From positions 992,001 to 1,056,000 of the forward strand of contig CBDFIU010000002.1 of the NCBI GenBank assembly GCA_965248235.1: a DNA stretch of 64,000 nucleotides, read 5' to 3'. Source of the stretch: UBA6623 sp965248235 (GTDB lineage: Bacteria; Acidobacteriota; Terriglobia; Bryobacterales; UBA6623). Positions 37,522-46,534 of this stretch are shown piece by piece (the first letter of the stretch is position 1; every line of letters begins with the position of its first letter). A model generated the notes under the pieces. It saw only the letters and a program-made list of their open reading frames with translations, was not told the origin of the DNA and ran no database searches. The position numbers and the translations under genes were made by a program.

Positions 37522-38824
37522 TTCCACAGTTCCGCTCCGAACCGGCGGCCGGCAAGATAGACGATCTCCTTCCCGTCCGCCGTCCAGTTGGGATCGAACG
37601 CCGACTGATCGCCGACTGCCGGCCGCTCGGGGTCCCCGTCCGGTTCGAGGTCGCCGGTCAGCGGGAGTAGATGGATATCGGCAATGTCGTAGCTCGTCCA
37701 GCGGGCAAAGGCCAGCGTCTTCCCGTCCGGCGAGAAGGTCGGGCTATCGTCACCCCAGGAGTCGGGTGGCGGTGATGTCAAGGCAACCTTCTCGCCGCCT
37801 TCGATCGAGAGTGAAAACAGTGCGTAGGAATCCTGCGTCGAGCTCCGATCGACGACGATCAAATGGCCGCCTCCGGGAGACCAGGCGATCCCCCGAGATA
37901 GGAAGAATCTAAGGTGGACCCGGCCGACCTGCCTTTCGGGTCCCCCGATCGCGGGCTTGATGAGCACGTCAGCGAGGAGATCGCCGGCGGTGGGCGTTCT
38001 CAAGAACGCGATGAAGCGCCCATCGGGAGACCAGGCGGGACTAAAGTCCTCGCCGGGGTCCGTGGTCAGCCTTTGAGGATTCGTGCCGCCGATCGGCAGG
38101 GTATAGAGATCGAAGTTGTCCTCGTTCTCCCCATTCCAAGAGAAGACGACTTGCTCGCCGTCGGGCGAAAAGGCCGGGGTGCGCTCGCTGCCGGGGTAGG
38201 TCGTGAGCGGGATGGTCTGGAGAGACTGCTCGGACACCGGCTTTTCGGACTCGAAAAGGCCTAGGAATGCGCCGGCCGTTACGGCAAGGGCCGCGAGCAC
38301 AGCCGCGCTGGCGAGGAGCCACGGGGTGAGATGGGAGTGCTGCGTGGGGGCGGGCGCGGGGCGGGCGGCAGTTGCAGCCTCGGCTTGCTGCTCTTTCTGT
38401 AGGCCTCGCAGATCGACCAGGAGATCTTCAACATCCTGATAGCGCGACGCCGGTTCCTTGGTCAGGCACTTGTTGACGATGCGCTCGAGTTCTTTAGGAA
38501 CGCCCGTACGAACCGCCGTCAGCGGCTCGGGCTCTTCGTTCATGAGCGAGTAGACGACGACCTGGTCGTAGTCGCCTCGGAAGGGCGGCTGCCCGGCGAC
38601 CATTTCATACAGCACTACACCGAGCGACCAGATGTCGGTGCGGCTGTCGGTTTCCGCGCCGGCGGCTTGCTCGGGCGACATGTAGGTCATCGTCCCGAGC
38701 GTCGTACCTTCCCGGGTAAATTTTGAGCCGGCCGCGAGTTGGGCCAGGCCGAAATCCATCACCTTGACGAGCCCTCGCGAACCTGCCATCAGCATCAAAT
38801 TGTCGGGCTTGATGTCGCGGTGGG
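37519..38824 (-). CDS. serine/threonine kinase C-lobe, TM and first PD40 blades (second kinase, part 2)
   Basis: After the shift it reads 'HRDIKPDNLMLM' (HRD loop), 'VKVMDFGLAQLAAGSKFTRE', 'TMTYMSPEQAAGAETDSRTD', 'IWSLGVVLYEMVAGQPPF' and 'PASRYQDVEDLLVDLRGL'. The TM is 'PWLLASAAVLAALAVTAGAF'. PD40 blades start at 'TPAFSPDGEQVVFSWNG'. The gene is a paralogue of the kinase at 32178. Confidence 0.8.
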
Positions 38825-39205
38825 TATGCCTTTTTCGTGTGCCGCTTCGAGGCCCTCGGCCAACTGCATGACAACGGAAAGCGCCTCGTTCAGCTTGAGC
38901 GGGCCTTCCTTGATTCGCGCGCTCAGCGGACGGCCTTCGAGAAAGGCCATGACGATGAAGGTTCGTCCCTCAGCCTCGTCGATTTCGTAGACCGTGCAAA
39001 TGTTGGGGTGGTCGAGTCGCACGGCGGCTTTGGCCTCGCGTTCGAAACGCTTGCGGGCTTCGTCGTCTCGCAGCAGGTGCGGCCCCAGGAATTTCAGGGC
39101 GACGGGGCGGTCGAGTTTGGTGTCCTCGGCCTTATAGACGACACCCATCCCGCCTTCGCCGAGTTTCTCGACGATTTCGTAATGCGAAATGGTTTGGCCG
39201 ATCAT
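38822..39205 (-). CDS. serine/threonine kinase N-lobe (second kinase, part 1)
   Basis: Starts MIGQTISHYEIVEKLGEGGM, the same N-terminus as the other kinase; a longer upstream frame is non-coding. 'RPVALKFLGPHLL' gives the ATP lysine and 'LDHPNICTVYEIDE' follows. It ends out of frame after 'GLEAAHEKGI' at the GGG run 38822-38824; one more base restores 'PHRDIKPDN'. Confidence 0.8.
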
Positions 39206-39262
39206 AAGTCGGTGGGATTTTCTTTGGGTGACGGAGCCTTCGTCAGATTGTAGCTGACCAAC

Positions 39263-39300
39263 AAACCGAGCCGCGCACGTTAGTAAGCGGTATGCGATGA
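39263..39300 (+). repeat. dispersed GAGCCGCG intergenic repeat, copy c (intact)
   Basis: Reads AAACCGAGCCGCGCACGTTA followed by GTAAGCGGTATGCGATGA. This is the uninterrupted reference for copy a, which is split by a palindrome at 8040-8150. Confidence 0.7.
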
Positions 39301-39481
39301 AGCAGCCTCGGAAGCGCGGAGGTGGCGATCCCAAGGAAGCCGCCTTAGGCAGTTTGGAAATACCCCCGGCGACCCTCACTCCACTCTTCAGAAACCGCGT
39401 CCCGCGGGACACCCTTCGGCACGAACCAGCCGGCCCCGGGCACTACGCTTCCGCCGCCGTCCTTCAGGTTGAACCGCCTCA

Positions 39482-39516
39482 TCTCATACCGCTTGCTAAC
39501 GCGCGCGGCTCGGTTT
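39482..39516 (-). repeat. dispersed GAGCCGCG intergenic repeat, copy d
   Basis: In reverse complement it reads AAACCGAGCCGCGCGCGTTA then GCAAGCGGTATGAGA. It is inverted relative to copy c. Confidence 0.65.
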
Positions 39517-39639
39517 GGTGGAGCTGGGACGCCTTGGATCGAGGTGGTCACGGGACTGCTTTCTGAACAGAGACGTCGCCACGAGTGGCGACACGGCAGG
39601 CTGAAGCGTGCGCCACGTCGGGGGCCCGGTCTCGCCGAG

Positions 39640-41037
39640 TTATACGTATTTCCAATAGGTGCCGTCGCGGGAGTCTTCGAGGACCACTCCTTGCTCCTGC
39701 AGTTGATCGCGGATTTCGTCCGCGCGGGCGAAATTTCGTGTCATGCGCGCCTGGGCGCGCTCGTCGATGAGGCGCTCGATCTCTTCGGGCGGCATTTTTC
39801 CGGCGGTTTCCGCGTCGAGAACATCGAAGATCGAATCAAACACATCGAGCACGCCCGCGGCGGCTTCGCGGTTCCCTTCGAGAAACTCGCCGGCGTCGAT
39901 CTTCGTATTAGCGTCACGCACGTAATCGAAAACCGCCCCCAGCGCTTGCGCGGTGTTGAGGTCGTCGTCCATGCCGGCGACGAACTGGCGGTTTGCTTCG
40001 GCGGCGGCCGCGGATAGCACTTCGTTTTCGCCTTCGGGGAAGGTTTCGGTTTCCAAGCGGCGTTTGAAGTTCCGCAGCCGCTCGATCGCCGTCGCGGCGG
40101 CCCGCAGCCCGTCCATCGTGAAGTTCAACTGCTTGCGGTAGGGGGCGGAGATCAGCAGATACCGAATTGCCTCGGGCGAATGCCCCTTCTCGATCAGGTC
40201 GCGCAAGGTATGGAAGTTGCCGAGCGATTTCGACATCTTTTGGCCATCGACCAACAAGTGCTCGGCGTGGACCCAGAAACGGACAAAAGGTTTGCCCGTT
40301 GCGCCTTGGGACTGTGCGATTTCGTTTTCGTGATGGGGGAAAACCAGATCGACGCCGCCGGTGTGGATGTCGAAGGTTTCGCCCAGGTATCGCATGCCCA
40401 TCGCCGAGCATTCGATATGCCAGCCGGGGCGACCGGGGCCGAAGGGGCTGTCCCAGTGGGGCTCTCCGTCTTTGGAAGCTTTCCAGAGGGCGAAGTCGCG
40501 GGCGTTGTCTTTTTCGTATTGGTCTTGGTCGACGCGTGCGCCGGCTTGCATGCCGCTGGAGTCGAGGCGGGCGAGTTTGCCGTACTCGGCGAAGTTGGCG
40601 ATGCGGAAATACGTCGATCCCTCGCTCTGGTAGGTAAGACCGTTTTTCTCGAGACGCCGGATCAAGTCGATCATGGCGTCGATGTGTTGGGTGGCCGCGG
40701 TGACGTGCTCGGGCTCCTCGAGCCGCAGCGTCTCTGAATCCTGCTTGAAGGCCTCGGTGTATTGCTCGGTGTATTCGGCGAGGGTCTGGTCGGCCGCGGC
40801 GGCGGCGGCGATGATCTTGTCGTCCACGTCGGTGATGTTCATGACGTGCAAGAGCTCAAAGCCGCAATGGCGCAGATGTCGCCGCAACACGTCTTGGAAC
40901 GCGAAGGTCCGCAGGTTTCCGATGTGGACGTGGTTGTAGACGGTCGGCCCGCAGGAGTACATGCGCACCGTGTTGCCTTCGGCGGGCTGGAAGGGTTCGA
41001 GCGTCCGGGTGAGGGTGTTATAGAGTTGGAGGGGCAT
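39640..41037 (-). CDS. cysS: cysteinyl-tRNA synthetase
   Basis: The 465-residue class I synthetase has 'HIGN' at residues 38-41 (HIGH signature) and 'KMSKS' at 267-271. Zinc ligands fit Cys29, Cys210 and His235 in 'MYSCGPTVYNHV', 'GWHIECSAMG' and 'LVFPHHENEIAQS'. It charges tRNA-Cys in the cytosol. Length matches the family (about 460). It follows dus-rnhA on the same strand after a 122-bp gap containing a repeat. Confidence 0.97.
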   Translation of the reverse strand: MPLQLYNTLTRTLEPFQPAEGNTVRMYSCGPTVYNHVHIGNLRTFAFQDVLRRHLRHCGFELLHVMNITDVDDKIIAAAAAADQTLAEYTEQYTEAFKQDSETLRLEEPEHVTAATQHIDAMIDLIRRLEKNGLTYQSEGSTYFRIANFAEYGKLARLDSSGMQAGARVDQDQYEKDNARDFALWKASKDGEPHWDSPFGPGRPGWHIECSAMGMRYLGETFDIHTGGVDLVFPHHENEIAQSQGATGKPFVRFWVHAEHLLVDGQKMSKSLGNFHTLRDLIEKGHSPEAIRYLLISAPYRKQLNFTMDGLRAAATAIERLRNFKRRLETETFPEGENEVLSAAAAEANRQFVAGMDDDLNTAQALGAVFDYVRDANTKIDAGEFLEGNREAAAGVLDVFDSIFDVLDAETAGKMPPEEIERLIDERAQARMTRNFARADEIRDQLQEQGVVLEDSRDGTYWKYV

Positions 41038-41118
41038 CGTCTATTTCAGTCTCACCGAAGGTCGGGAGGATTGGCACGGGGCGCTTTAGGTCCGCCACCC
41101 TTTGTAGGGTCATCTGAT

Positions 41119-41156
41119 TCATCGCACACCGCTTCCTTACGGTCGCGGCTCGGTTT
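41119..41156 (-). repeat. dispersed GAGCCGCG intergenic repeat, copy e
   Basis: In reverse complement: AAACCGAGCCGCGACCGTAA then GGAAGCGGTGTGCGATGA. It lies 3 bp after the rnhA stop. Confidence 0.65.
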
Positions 41157-41159
41157 GCG

Positions 41160-41600
41160 TTAAGAATGGCTTTGCGCCTCGGCCGCCGACCTTGCTAGTT
41201 CGTCGCAGCGATTGTTGTCGTCGTGGTCGGCGTGGCCTTTGACCCACTTCCAATCAATGGAGTGGCGCGAAACCGCTTCATCGAGGCGCTGCCATAGGTC
41301 TTTGTTTTTGACCGGTTTCTTGTCGGCGGTCAGCCAACCGCGGCGTTTCCAATTCTTGATCCACGTCGTGATGCCGTTTTTCACGTACTGGGAATCGATT
41401 TCGATCAAGACCTTGCAGGATTCGCTAAGGTTTTCCAAGCCGGAGATAACGGCCTGCAATTCCATGCGGTTGTTGGTCGTGTCGGGCGCGGAACCCCACA
41501 GCTCCTTTGTATGCGCGTCGAATCGGAGAATAGCCGCCCAACCGCCGCGGCCGGGATTGCCGAGGCAAGACCCGTCTGTGATCAGCACCACCGACTTCAC
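41160..41600 (-). CDS. rnhA: ribonuclease HI
   Basis: 146 residues, GTG start. The catalytic acids are in place: Asp in 'LITDGSCLGNPGRGGWAAIL', Glu in 'NNRMELQAVISGL' and Asp in 'IEIDSQYV', plus the distal 'HADHDDNNRCDELA'. The enzyme cleaves RNA in RNA-DNA hybrids. Its start codon overlaps the dus stop (GTGA), so the two genes are coupled. Confidence 0.96.
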   Translation of the reverse strand: MKSVVLITDGSCLGNPGRGGWAAILRFDAHTKELWGSAPDTTNNRMELQAVISGLENLSESCKVLIEIDSQYVKNGITTWIKNWKRRGWLTADKKPVKNKDLWQRLDEAVSRHSIDWKWVKGHADHDDNNRCDELARSAAEAQSHS

Positions 41601-42637
41601 GCAGCCTGCCCCAACGAACGCTCGAAGAACTCGTCGACTCGGCGGCGAACTTCCTCGGGCGTTTTCGATTGATAAATATCCTTGCGAAGCTGAGATCCGT
41701 TTCGAACGCCGCGCGTGAATTGACTGGCGAAGTGCTTCATCTTGCCGGTGACGTCGCCGGAGATCTTGTCATGGTCGGCGTCGAGCATGCCGTAGTAGTC
41801 GCGGATCATGTCGTAACGGTCGCGCTCGGTCGGCTCGTCATAGCGGCCGTCGGCGAGATACTGCGCCGTCTGGCGGAAAATCCAAGGATTCGTCGGGGCC
41901 GCTCGGCCGATCATGACCCCATCGCAGCCGGTCGTCTCGAACATCCGAACGGCGTCTTCGGCGGAGAAGACGTCGCCGTTGCCAATGACGGGAATGTTGA
42001 CGGCTTGCTTGAGCGCGGCGATCAGGTCCCAGTTCGCGCGGCCCGCATAGCCTTGCGCCCGCGTGCGTCCGTGAAGCGCGACGGCTTGCAAGCCGCAATC
42101 CTCGGCGATCTTGCCCATCTCGACGGCAACGATGCTGTTGTCGTCCCAGCCGGTGCGGAATTTGCACGTAAACGGAATCTTGACCGCCGAGCGGATCTTC
42201 CGCAAGATACGCTCGACGAGCGGCATGTCGCGCAGCAGACCCGAGCCGCCGTTGCACTTGACGACCTTTTTGACCGGGCAGCCGAAATTCATGTCGACCG
42301 TATCGAAGCCCTGGTCTTCGACAACCCGCGCGGCGTCGGCGAGCACGTCAGGGTCGGAACCGAACAACTGCGCCGAGATCGGATGCTCGTCCGGCTCATA
42401 GTAGAGGTAATTGAATCCGCGCTTGCGGGACTGCTTGGGCTTGGGGGAGCCGTGATCGTTGGCGATGATTCCATGCGAGCTCGTGAACTCGGTCATGATC
42501 AGCCCGCAGCCGCCCAGGCCGCGAATGAAGCGGCGAAAGGCGGTATCGGTCACGCCCGCCATCGGCGCCAGCACCATCGCCGGGCTCAGCGTTACATCGC
42601 CGATTTGCAACTTTTCGGGAATCGCCACAGCCATCAT
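41597..42637 (-). CDS. dus: tRNA-dihydrouridine synthase
   Basis: About 346 residues from MMAVAIPEKLQI. The long open frame upstream of this ATG overlaps the divergent dehydrogenase and is not believed. 'MVLAPMAGVTDTAFRRFIRG' starts the FMN barrel, 'DMNFGCPVKKVV' carries the catalytic Cys, 'FRTGWDD' and 'LHGRTRAQGY' are family motifs, and 'IGNGDVFSAEDA' binds FMN. It reduces uridines in tRNA D-loops with NADPH. Confidence 0.94.
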   Translation of the reverse strand: MMAVAIPEKLQIGDVTLSPAMVLAPMAGVTDTAFRRFIRGLGGCGLIMTEFTSSHGIIANDHGSPKPKQSRKRGFNYLYYEPDEHPISAQLFGSDPDVLADAARVVEDQGFDTVDMNFGCPVKKVVKCNGGSGLLRDMPLVERILRKIRSAVKIPFTCKFRTGWDDNSIVAVEMGKIAEDCGLQAVALHGRTRAQGYAGRANWDLIAALKQAVNIPVIGNGDVFSAEDAVRMFETTGCDGVMIGRAAPTNPWIFRQTAQYLADGRYDEPTERDRYDMIRDYYGMLDADHDKISGDVTGKMKHFASQFTRGVRNGSQLRKDIYQSKTPEEVRRRVDEFFERSLGQAA

Positions 42638-42761
42638 TCTAGCAATCGCTCTTTTGGGTCTTCTCGAATGGAAGGTACGTTCCGAGAGGTCGGCGAGGTA
42701 GAATGATCCGGTTACACCCGGCGCGGGCGCCCCCCCATCCCATACTGACGGAGACAGCACT

Positions 42762-43790
42762 ATGCGAGCCATTCGCCTCGAAGAACCCAAGCATTTCGAA
42801 TACGTCGACATAGAAGCGCCCGGTGCGCCGGGGCCGGGACAAGTCCTGGCCCGCACCCACCGTATGGGCATCTGCGGCACCGACTACAGCGGCTATTTGG
42901 GCAAGATGCCTTTCTTTAGCTATCCGCGCATCCCGGGCCACGAGCTAGGCATCGAGGTGCTCGAAGTCGGCGAAGGTGTTTCGAACGTCCAACCCGGCGA
43001 CCGCTGCAGCGTGGAACCCTACATGAATTGCGGTTCCTGCTATGCCTGTCGCAAGGGCAACACGAATTGCTGCGAAACACTCGAAGTCATCGGCGTGATG
43101 ATCGACGGCGGGCTCTGCGAACGTTTTTTGGTCCGCGCCGACAAACTGCATACCTCGAGCAAGCTGTCCTTCGAGCAATTGGCCTTGGTCGAAACGTTGG
43201 GCATCGGCTGCCACGCGGCCGATCGCGGAGCGCCCAATGAGGGTGACCAGGTCTTAATCATCGGCGCGGGCCCAATTGGGTTGGCCACGTTGGAATTTAC
43301 GCGCCTGACCGGAGCCGCGATCACGGTGATGGATATGGTCGAGTCGCGCCTCGACTTTTGTCGACGCACCTACGGCATCAACAACACCGTCGTGTTCAAA
43401 GGGGACGGCAGCGAGTTGGAGCAAATCAAGGACATCACCGGCGGTGACCGCTACGAGCTTGTCACCGACGCGACGGGCAACCATCATTCGATGGGAAACG
43501 CGCTGAAATACGTCGCGCACACCGGTCGCCTGGTCTATGTCGGCATCACGACGGAAAACGTCAGCTTCCCCCACCCGTCGCTCCACAAGCCCGAGATGAC
43601 GATCAAGGGATCGCGCAATGCCTTGCCGAAAGACTTCGGGCGCATCATCGGTCTCATTGAAAACGGAACGATTGATACCAATCCTTGGGTTACGCATCGC
43701 ACGCCGTTCGCCGAAGTGGTCGACAATTTCGATGGATATACCCGTCCGGAGACGGGCGTGATCAAAGCCATTGTCGAGGTCACGGAGTAG
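42762..43790 (+). CDS. zinc-dependent alcohol dehydrogenase (MDR)
   Basis: The 342-residue medium-chain dehydrogenase has catalytic zinc ligands in 'MGICGTDYSGYLG' (Cys) and 'RIPGHELGIEV' (His-Glu), and the structural zinc site 'NCGSCYACRKGNTNCC'. The NAD fold is 'VLIIGAGPIGLATLEF'. Members act on polyols or sugar-like alcohols. The next gene, a sugar isomerase, starts 3 bp after its stop, so they form an operon for a sugar catabolic step. Confidence 0.92.
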   Translation: MRAIRLEEPKHFEYVDIEAPGAPGPGQVLARTHRMGICGTDYSGYLGKMPFFSYPRIPGHELGIEVLEVGEGVSNVQPGDRCSVEPYMNCGSCYACRKGNTNCCETLEVIGVMIDGGLCERFLVRADKLHTSSKLSFEQLALVETLGIGCHAADRGAPNEGDQVLIIGAGPIGLATLEFTRLTGAAITVMDMVESRLDFCRRTYGINNTVVFKGDGSELEQIKDITGGDRYELVTDATGNHHSMGNALKYVAHTGRLVYVGITTENVSFPHPSLHKPEMTIKGSRNALPKDFGRIIGLIENGTIDTNPWVTHRTPFAEVVDNFDGYTRPETGVIKAIVEVTE

Positions 43791-43793
43791 TTC

Positions 43794-44612
43794 ATGATTC
43801 GCTCAGCCGTTACAGTCAGTCTGGTTCCGGAAGCGCGAGGAGGCCCCTTCGTTTTTTGGGACGACCTTGCAGCCGCTTGCCGCAAAGCCGCCGAGCTGGG
43901 TTTCGACGCGATCGAAATTTTCGCGCCCTCACCCAATGCCGTCGACGTCCCGGCTCTGCGCGAACGGATCAAGGACCTCAATCTAGACGTTGCCGCCGTC
44001 GGCACCGGTGCCGGCATGGTCGTTCACGGGCTCAGCTTGACCGACCCGGACCCCGACAAGCGCCAACAGGCGAAAGCGTTCATCCGGGAGATGATCGATT
44101 TTGGCGCGGGCTTTCAGGCCCCGGCCATTATCGGCTCGATGCAGGGGAAATGGGGCGGCGCATTGGACAAAGACGCGGCGCTTGATTTGTTGCGCGAGGC
44201 GTTGAACGAGTTGGGAGCGCATGCCGGCGAGCGGGGCGCGACGCTGATCTACGAGCCGCTCAACCGCTACGAGACGAATCTGGTCAACACCGTCGCCCAA
44301 GGCGTGGACCTGATGAAATCTCTGTCCACCGACAGCGTCAAGCTGCTGGCTGATCTGTTCCATATGAATATCGAAGAGGTGAGCTTGCCCGACGCGATCC
44401 GCGCCGGCGAGGGCTTCATCGGTCATGTGCATTTCGTCGATTCGAACCGCCGTGCAACCGGGATGGGACATATGGATCTTGTTCCCGTTGCGGCGGCCCT
44501 CGGTGAGATCGGGTACGACCGTTATGCGTCGGCCGAGGCGTTTCCGTACCCCGATTCCGAAACCGCGGCCCAACGCACGATCGAGGCGTTCCGACAGTGT
44601 TTCCCACGGTAG
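43794..44612 (+). CDS. sugar phosphate isomerase/epimerase (AP endonuclease 2-like TIM barrel)
   Basis: The 272-residue protein has the xylose-isomerase-like metal ligands 'LIYEPLNRYE' (Glu), 'DLFHMNIEE' (Asp, His) and 'HVHFVDSNR' (His, Asp), and 'ASAEAFPYPDSE' with the last Glu. It is likely the partner of the upstream alcohol dehydrogenase in converting a sugar or inositol derivative. Substrate unknown. Confidence 0.9.
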   Translation: MIRSAVTVSLVPEARGGPFVFWDDLAAACRKAAELGFDAIEIFAPSPNAVDVPALRERIKDLNLDVAAVGTGAGMVVHGLSLTDPDPDKRQQAKAFIREMIDFGAGFQAPAIIGSMQGKWGGALDKDAALDLLREALNELGAHAGERGATLIYEPLNRYETNLVNTVAQGVDLMKSLSTDSVKLLADLFHMNIEEVSLPDAIRAGEGFIGHVHFVDSNRRATGMGHMDLVPVAAALGEIGYDRYASAEAFPYPDSETAAQRTIEAFRQCFPR

Positions 44613-44646
44613 ACTGCCGCTCACCGAAGCTGCATTCACTTGGCGA

Positions 44647-45795
44647 TCAGAAGCTTCGGCGCCGCTGCCATTCCTCTCTTACCGGGGACAGCATCGCGAC
44701 GATGCCTTCCACGAGATTCACAACCGCGGCGCGGTGGTCGTGGCGGCCGCTGCCCGGCTCGCTCGAAGCCGTCGTTGCAATCACGGTTTCCACTTCGGGA
44801 ACGACGAAGATGAATTGTCCGCCGTAGCCCCAAGCGTAATAGACAACGCGGCCCGCCATTTCGCGAATCCACCAGCCGTAGCCATAGAGCCGACCGCTAA
44901 AGCGCGAGCGTCCGCGGGACACGAACGACTTCTCGATCCAGGCTTGCGGGATCACCTGCCGGCCGCCCGCGCGTCCGCCGTCGAGGTAAAGGCGGCCGAA
45001 CCGCATCATCTGCCCGGGCGTCAGTTGCATGTCGTTGCCGCCGCGGTAGACGCCCTCGGGGTCGCGAGGCCATTTCTCGAGCACAAAGCCGAGCGGGGCG
45101 GCGAGAGCCCGCTGAGCAAACGCCCAGGTGCTCTGTTTGCCGGCGCGCGTGAGAATCGCCGACAGCAGATGGGTGTTGCCGGTGCTGTAATCCATCACCG
45201 TGCCGGGGGCGTGGATCATGCGACGAGTCAGCGCGTGGCGGACCCAACTCCGACTCACCACCCAAGCGCCGAAATTCCGGCCGCTGGTCGATTCAAGTCC
45301 CGACCGCATCGTCAACAAGTCTTCGACCGAGATCGCGCGTTTCGCCGGATCGCCGCCGGGGCCGAGAACTTTCGGGAAATAGGAAGCGATGGGCGTATCG
45401 ACCGAGGGGATCAGGCCGCGGGCGACGGCGATACCGACCAGCGCCGAGATGATGCTTTTCGAGACGGATTTCACATTCGCGGAGCGTGATCGGCTCGCTC
45501 CGTGAAAATAGCGCTCGACGAGCCGGTCGCCCTTCACGGTGATGAGTAGGCTGCGAAGGCGGGGCAGGGATTCAGCCGCCTCGACGGCCTGCCGCACCAC
45601 CTGCATCACGGGCGCTCGAGGCGCCGCCGGTCTCGGCAGCTCGACGTGCTTCCCCAGCTCGGGGTAGTGTCCCACGCCGACCGGCACGAGAAACAACAAA
45701 GCCAGAGCGGAGCCTCGGAGCAAGACCCGCGCCGTGATGCCGACTCTAAGCCTCTTCAATTCGCCGCGTCGCTCGTGAACCCATCCCATGCGCAT
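44647..45795 (-). CDS. serine hydrolase of the beta-lactamase / class C fold
   Basis: The 382-residue protein has an N-terminal hydrophobic segment ('VLLRGSALALLFLVPVGV') that anchors or exports it. 'SVSKSIISALVG' is the SxxK nucleophile block, 'MDYSTGNTHLL' the YxN-like motif and 'YYAWGYGGQFIFVVPEVETV' the third block. It matches the 6-aminohexanoate/EstB-like group of serine hydrolases. Its role here is unknown. Confidence 0.86.
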   Translation of the reverse strand: MRMGWVHERRGELKRLRVGITARVLLRGSALALLFLVPVGVGHYPELGKHVELPRPAAPRAPVMQVVRQAVEAAESLPRLRSLLITVKGDRLVERYFHGASRSRSANVKSVSKSIISALVGIAVARGLIPSVDTPIASYFPKVLGPGGDPAKRAISVEDLLTMRSGLESTSGRNFGAWVVSRSWVRHALTRRMIHAPGTVMDYSTGNTHLLSAILTRAGKQSTWAFAQRALAAPLGFVLEKWPRDPEGVYRGGNDMQLTPGQMMRFGRLYLDGGRAGGRQVIPQAWIEKSFVSRGRSRFSGRLYGYGWWIREMAGRVVYYAWGYGGQFIFVVPEVETVIATTASSEPGSGRHDHRAAVVNLVEGIVAMLSPVREEWQRRRSF

Positions 45796-45969
45796 TTGGA
45801 AACCGCTTTAAGCATTTTGACTGTTCTTGCGACGATGGCGGCTTGTGCCGATGTGACTCCCGCCCCAATTCTTGCGAAACGACGCCGGGAGTTGTCGATC
45901 GCCGTGATGCCGACAAACGGTGTCCGCGGAGTGTTGCTCTTCCCCGATGATGGGTTAGGCTCGCTGCGT
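45796..45969. other. intergenic
   Basis: No gene is seen between the serine hydrolase start and the end of the truncated aminotransferase. Confidence 0.4.
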
Positions 45970-46518
45970 TCACGAGTCGAGTGCACGGGCTGACTGGCGA
46001 GACTTCACGCGAAACAGTTCTTCCTCGATCGTGTTCGATAGCTTGAAGACGTCGTACTCGCTGTGGAAATAGTGGAAACCGAAGCGAATCACCTTGCGGA
46101 TGGCGCTCCCGTAGCGCCGGTTTAACAGATGACATTTGATTTCATGACGCTCCAATTCCCGGTGGAGCAGCTCCGTTGAAGCGCCGAACGAGACGGTTGC
46201 GATAGAACCGCGCGGCGCGGAGCCGATGATTCCGGCTCCTAGCGGCACCAGATCCTCGAGAAATCGGGAGCAGAGCTTGTTGTTGTGCTCGACAACGTTG
46301 CTCATCTTCACGTTGAACAGCTCCTGTTGCAGCATGGCGTTCAGTGCGAAATACGGTTCGAAGTTGACACTGCACCCCATCGTGTCCGGCAGGAGATCGC
46401 AGCTGGAAAACGGACGCGGCAGAGGAAGGAAGGTATCGAACCCGTGTCGTTTCTCAAGGCCTTTCTGGTGACGAATCAGAATGCCCATGGGGGCGGGCAC
46501 CAGCAGCCACTTGTGACA
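45970..46518 (-). pseudogene. class V aminotransferase, C-terminal remnant cut at the PLP lysine
   Basis: The frame enters from the IS1380 end as 'HKWLLVPAPMGILIRHQKGL'; the lysine after His fits the PLP-binding lysine of isopenicillin-N-epimerase-like class V enzymes ('CHKWL'). The rest ('GAGIIGSAPRGSIATVSFGA', 'AIRKVIRFGFHYFHSEYDVF') is the C-terminal small domain. The whole N-terminal half is absent on the other side of the element (after 49415). It is therefore a dead remnant. Confidence 0.7.
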
Positions 46519-46534
46519 CCTGAATTATGCGCAG

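Larger units (their letters stand above)
39206..39639. other. intergenic region with two inverted repeat copies
   Basis: No gene is seen. It holds two copies of the GAGCCGCG repeat in opposite orientation (39263-39300 and 39482-39516), about 180 bp apart, which could form a large cruciform between kinase 2 and cysS. Confidence 0.6.

Noticed and set aside
41669..42706. 345-residue plus-strand frame
   Set aside because: Antisense to dus.
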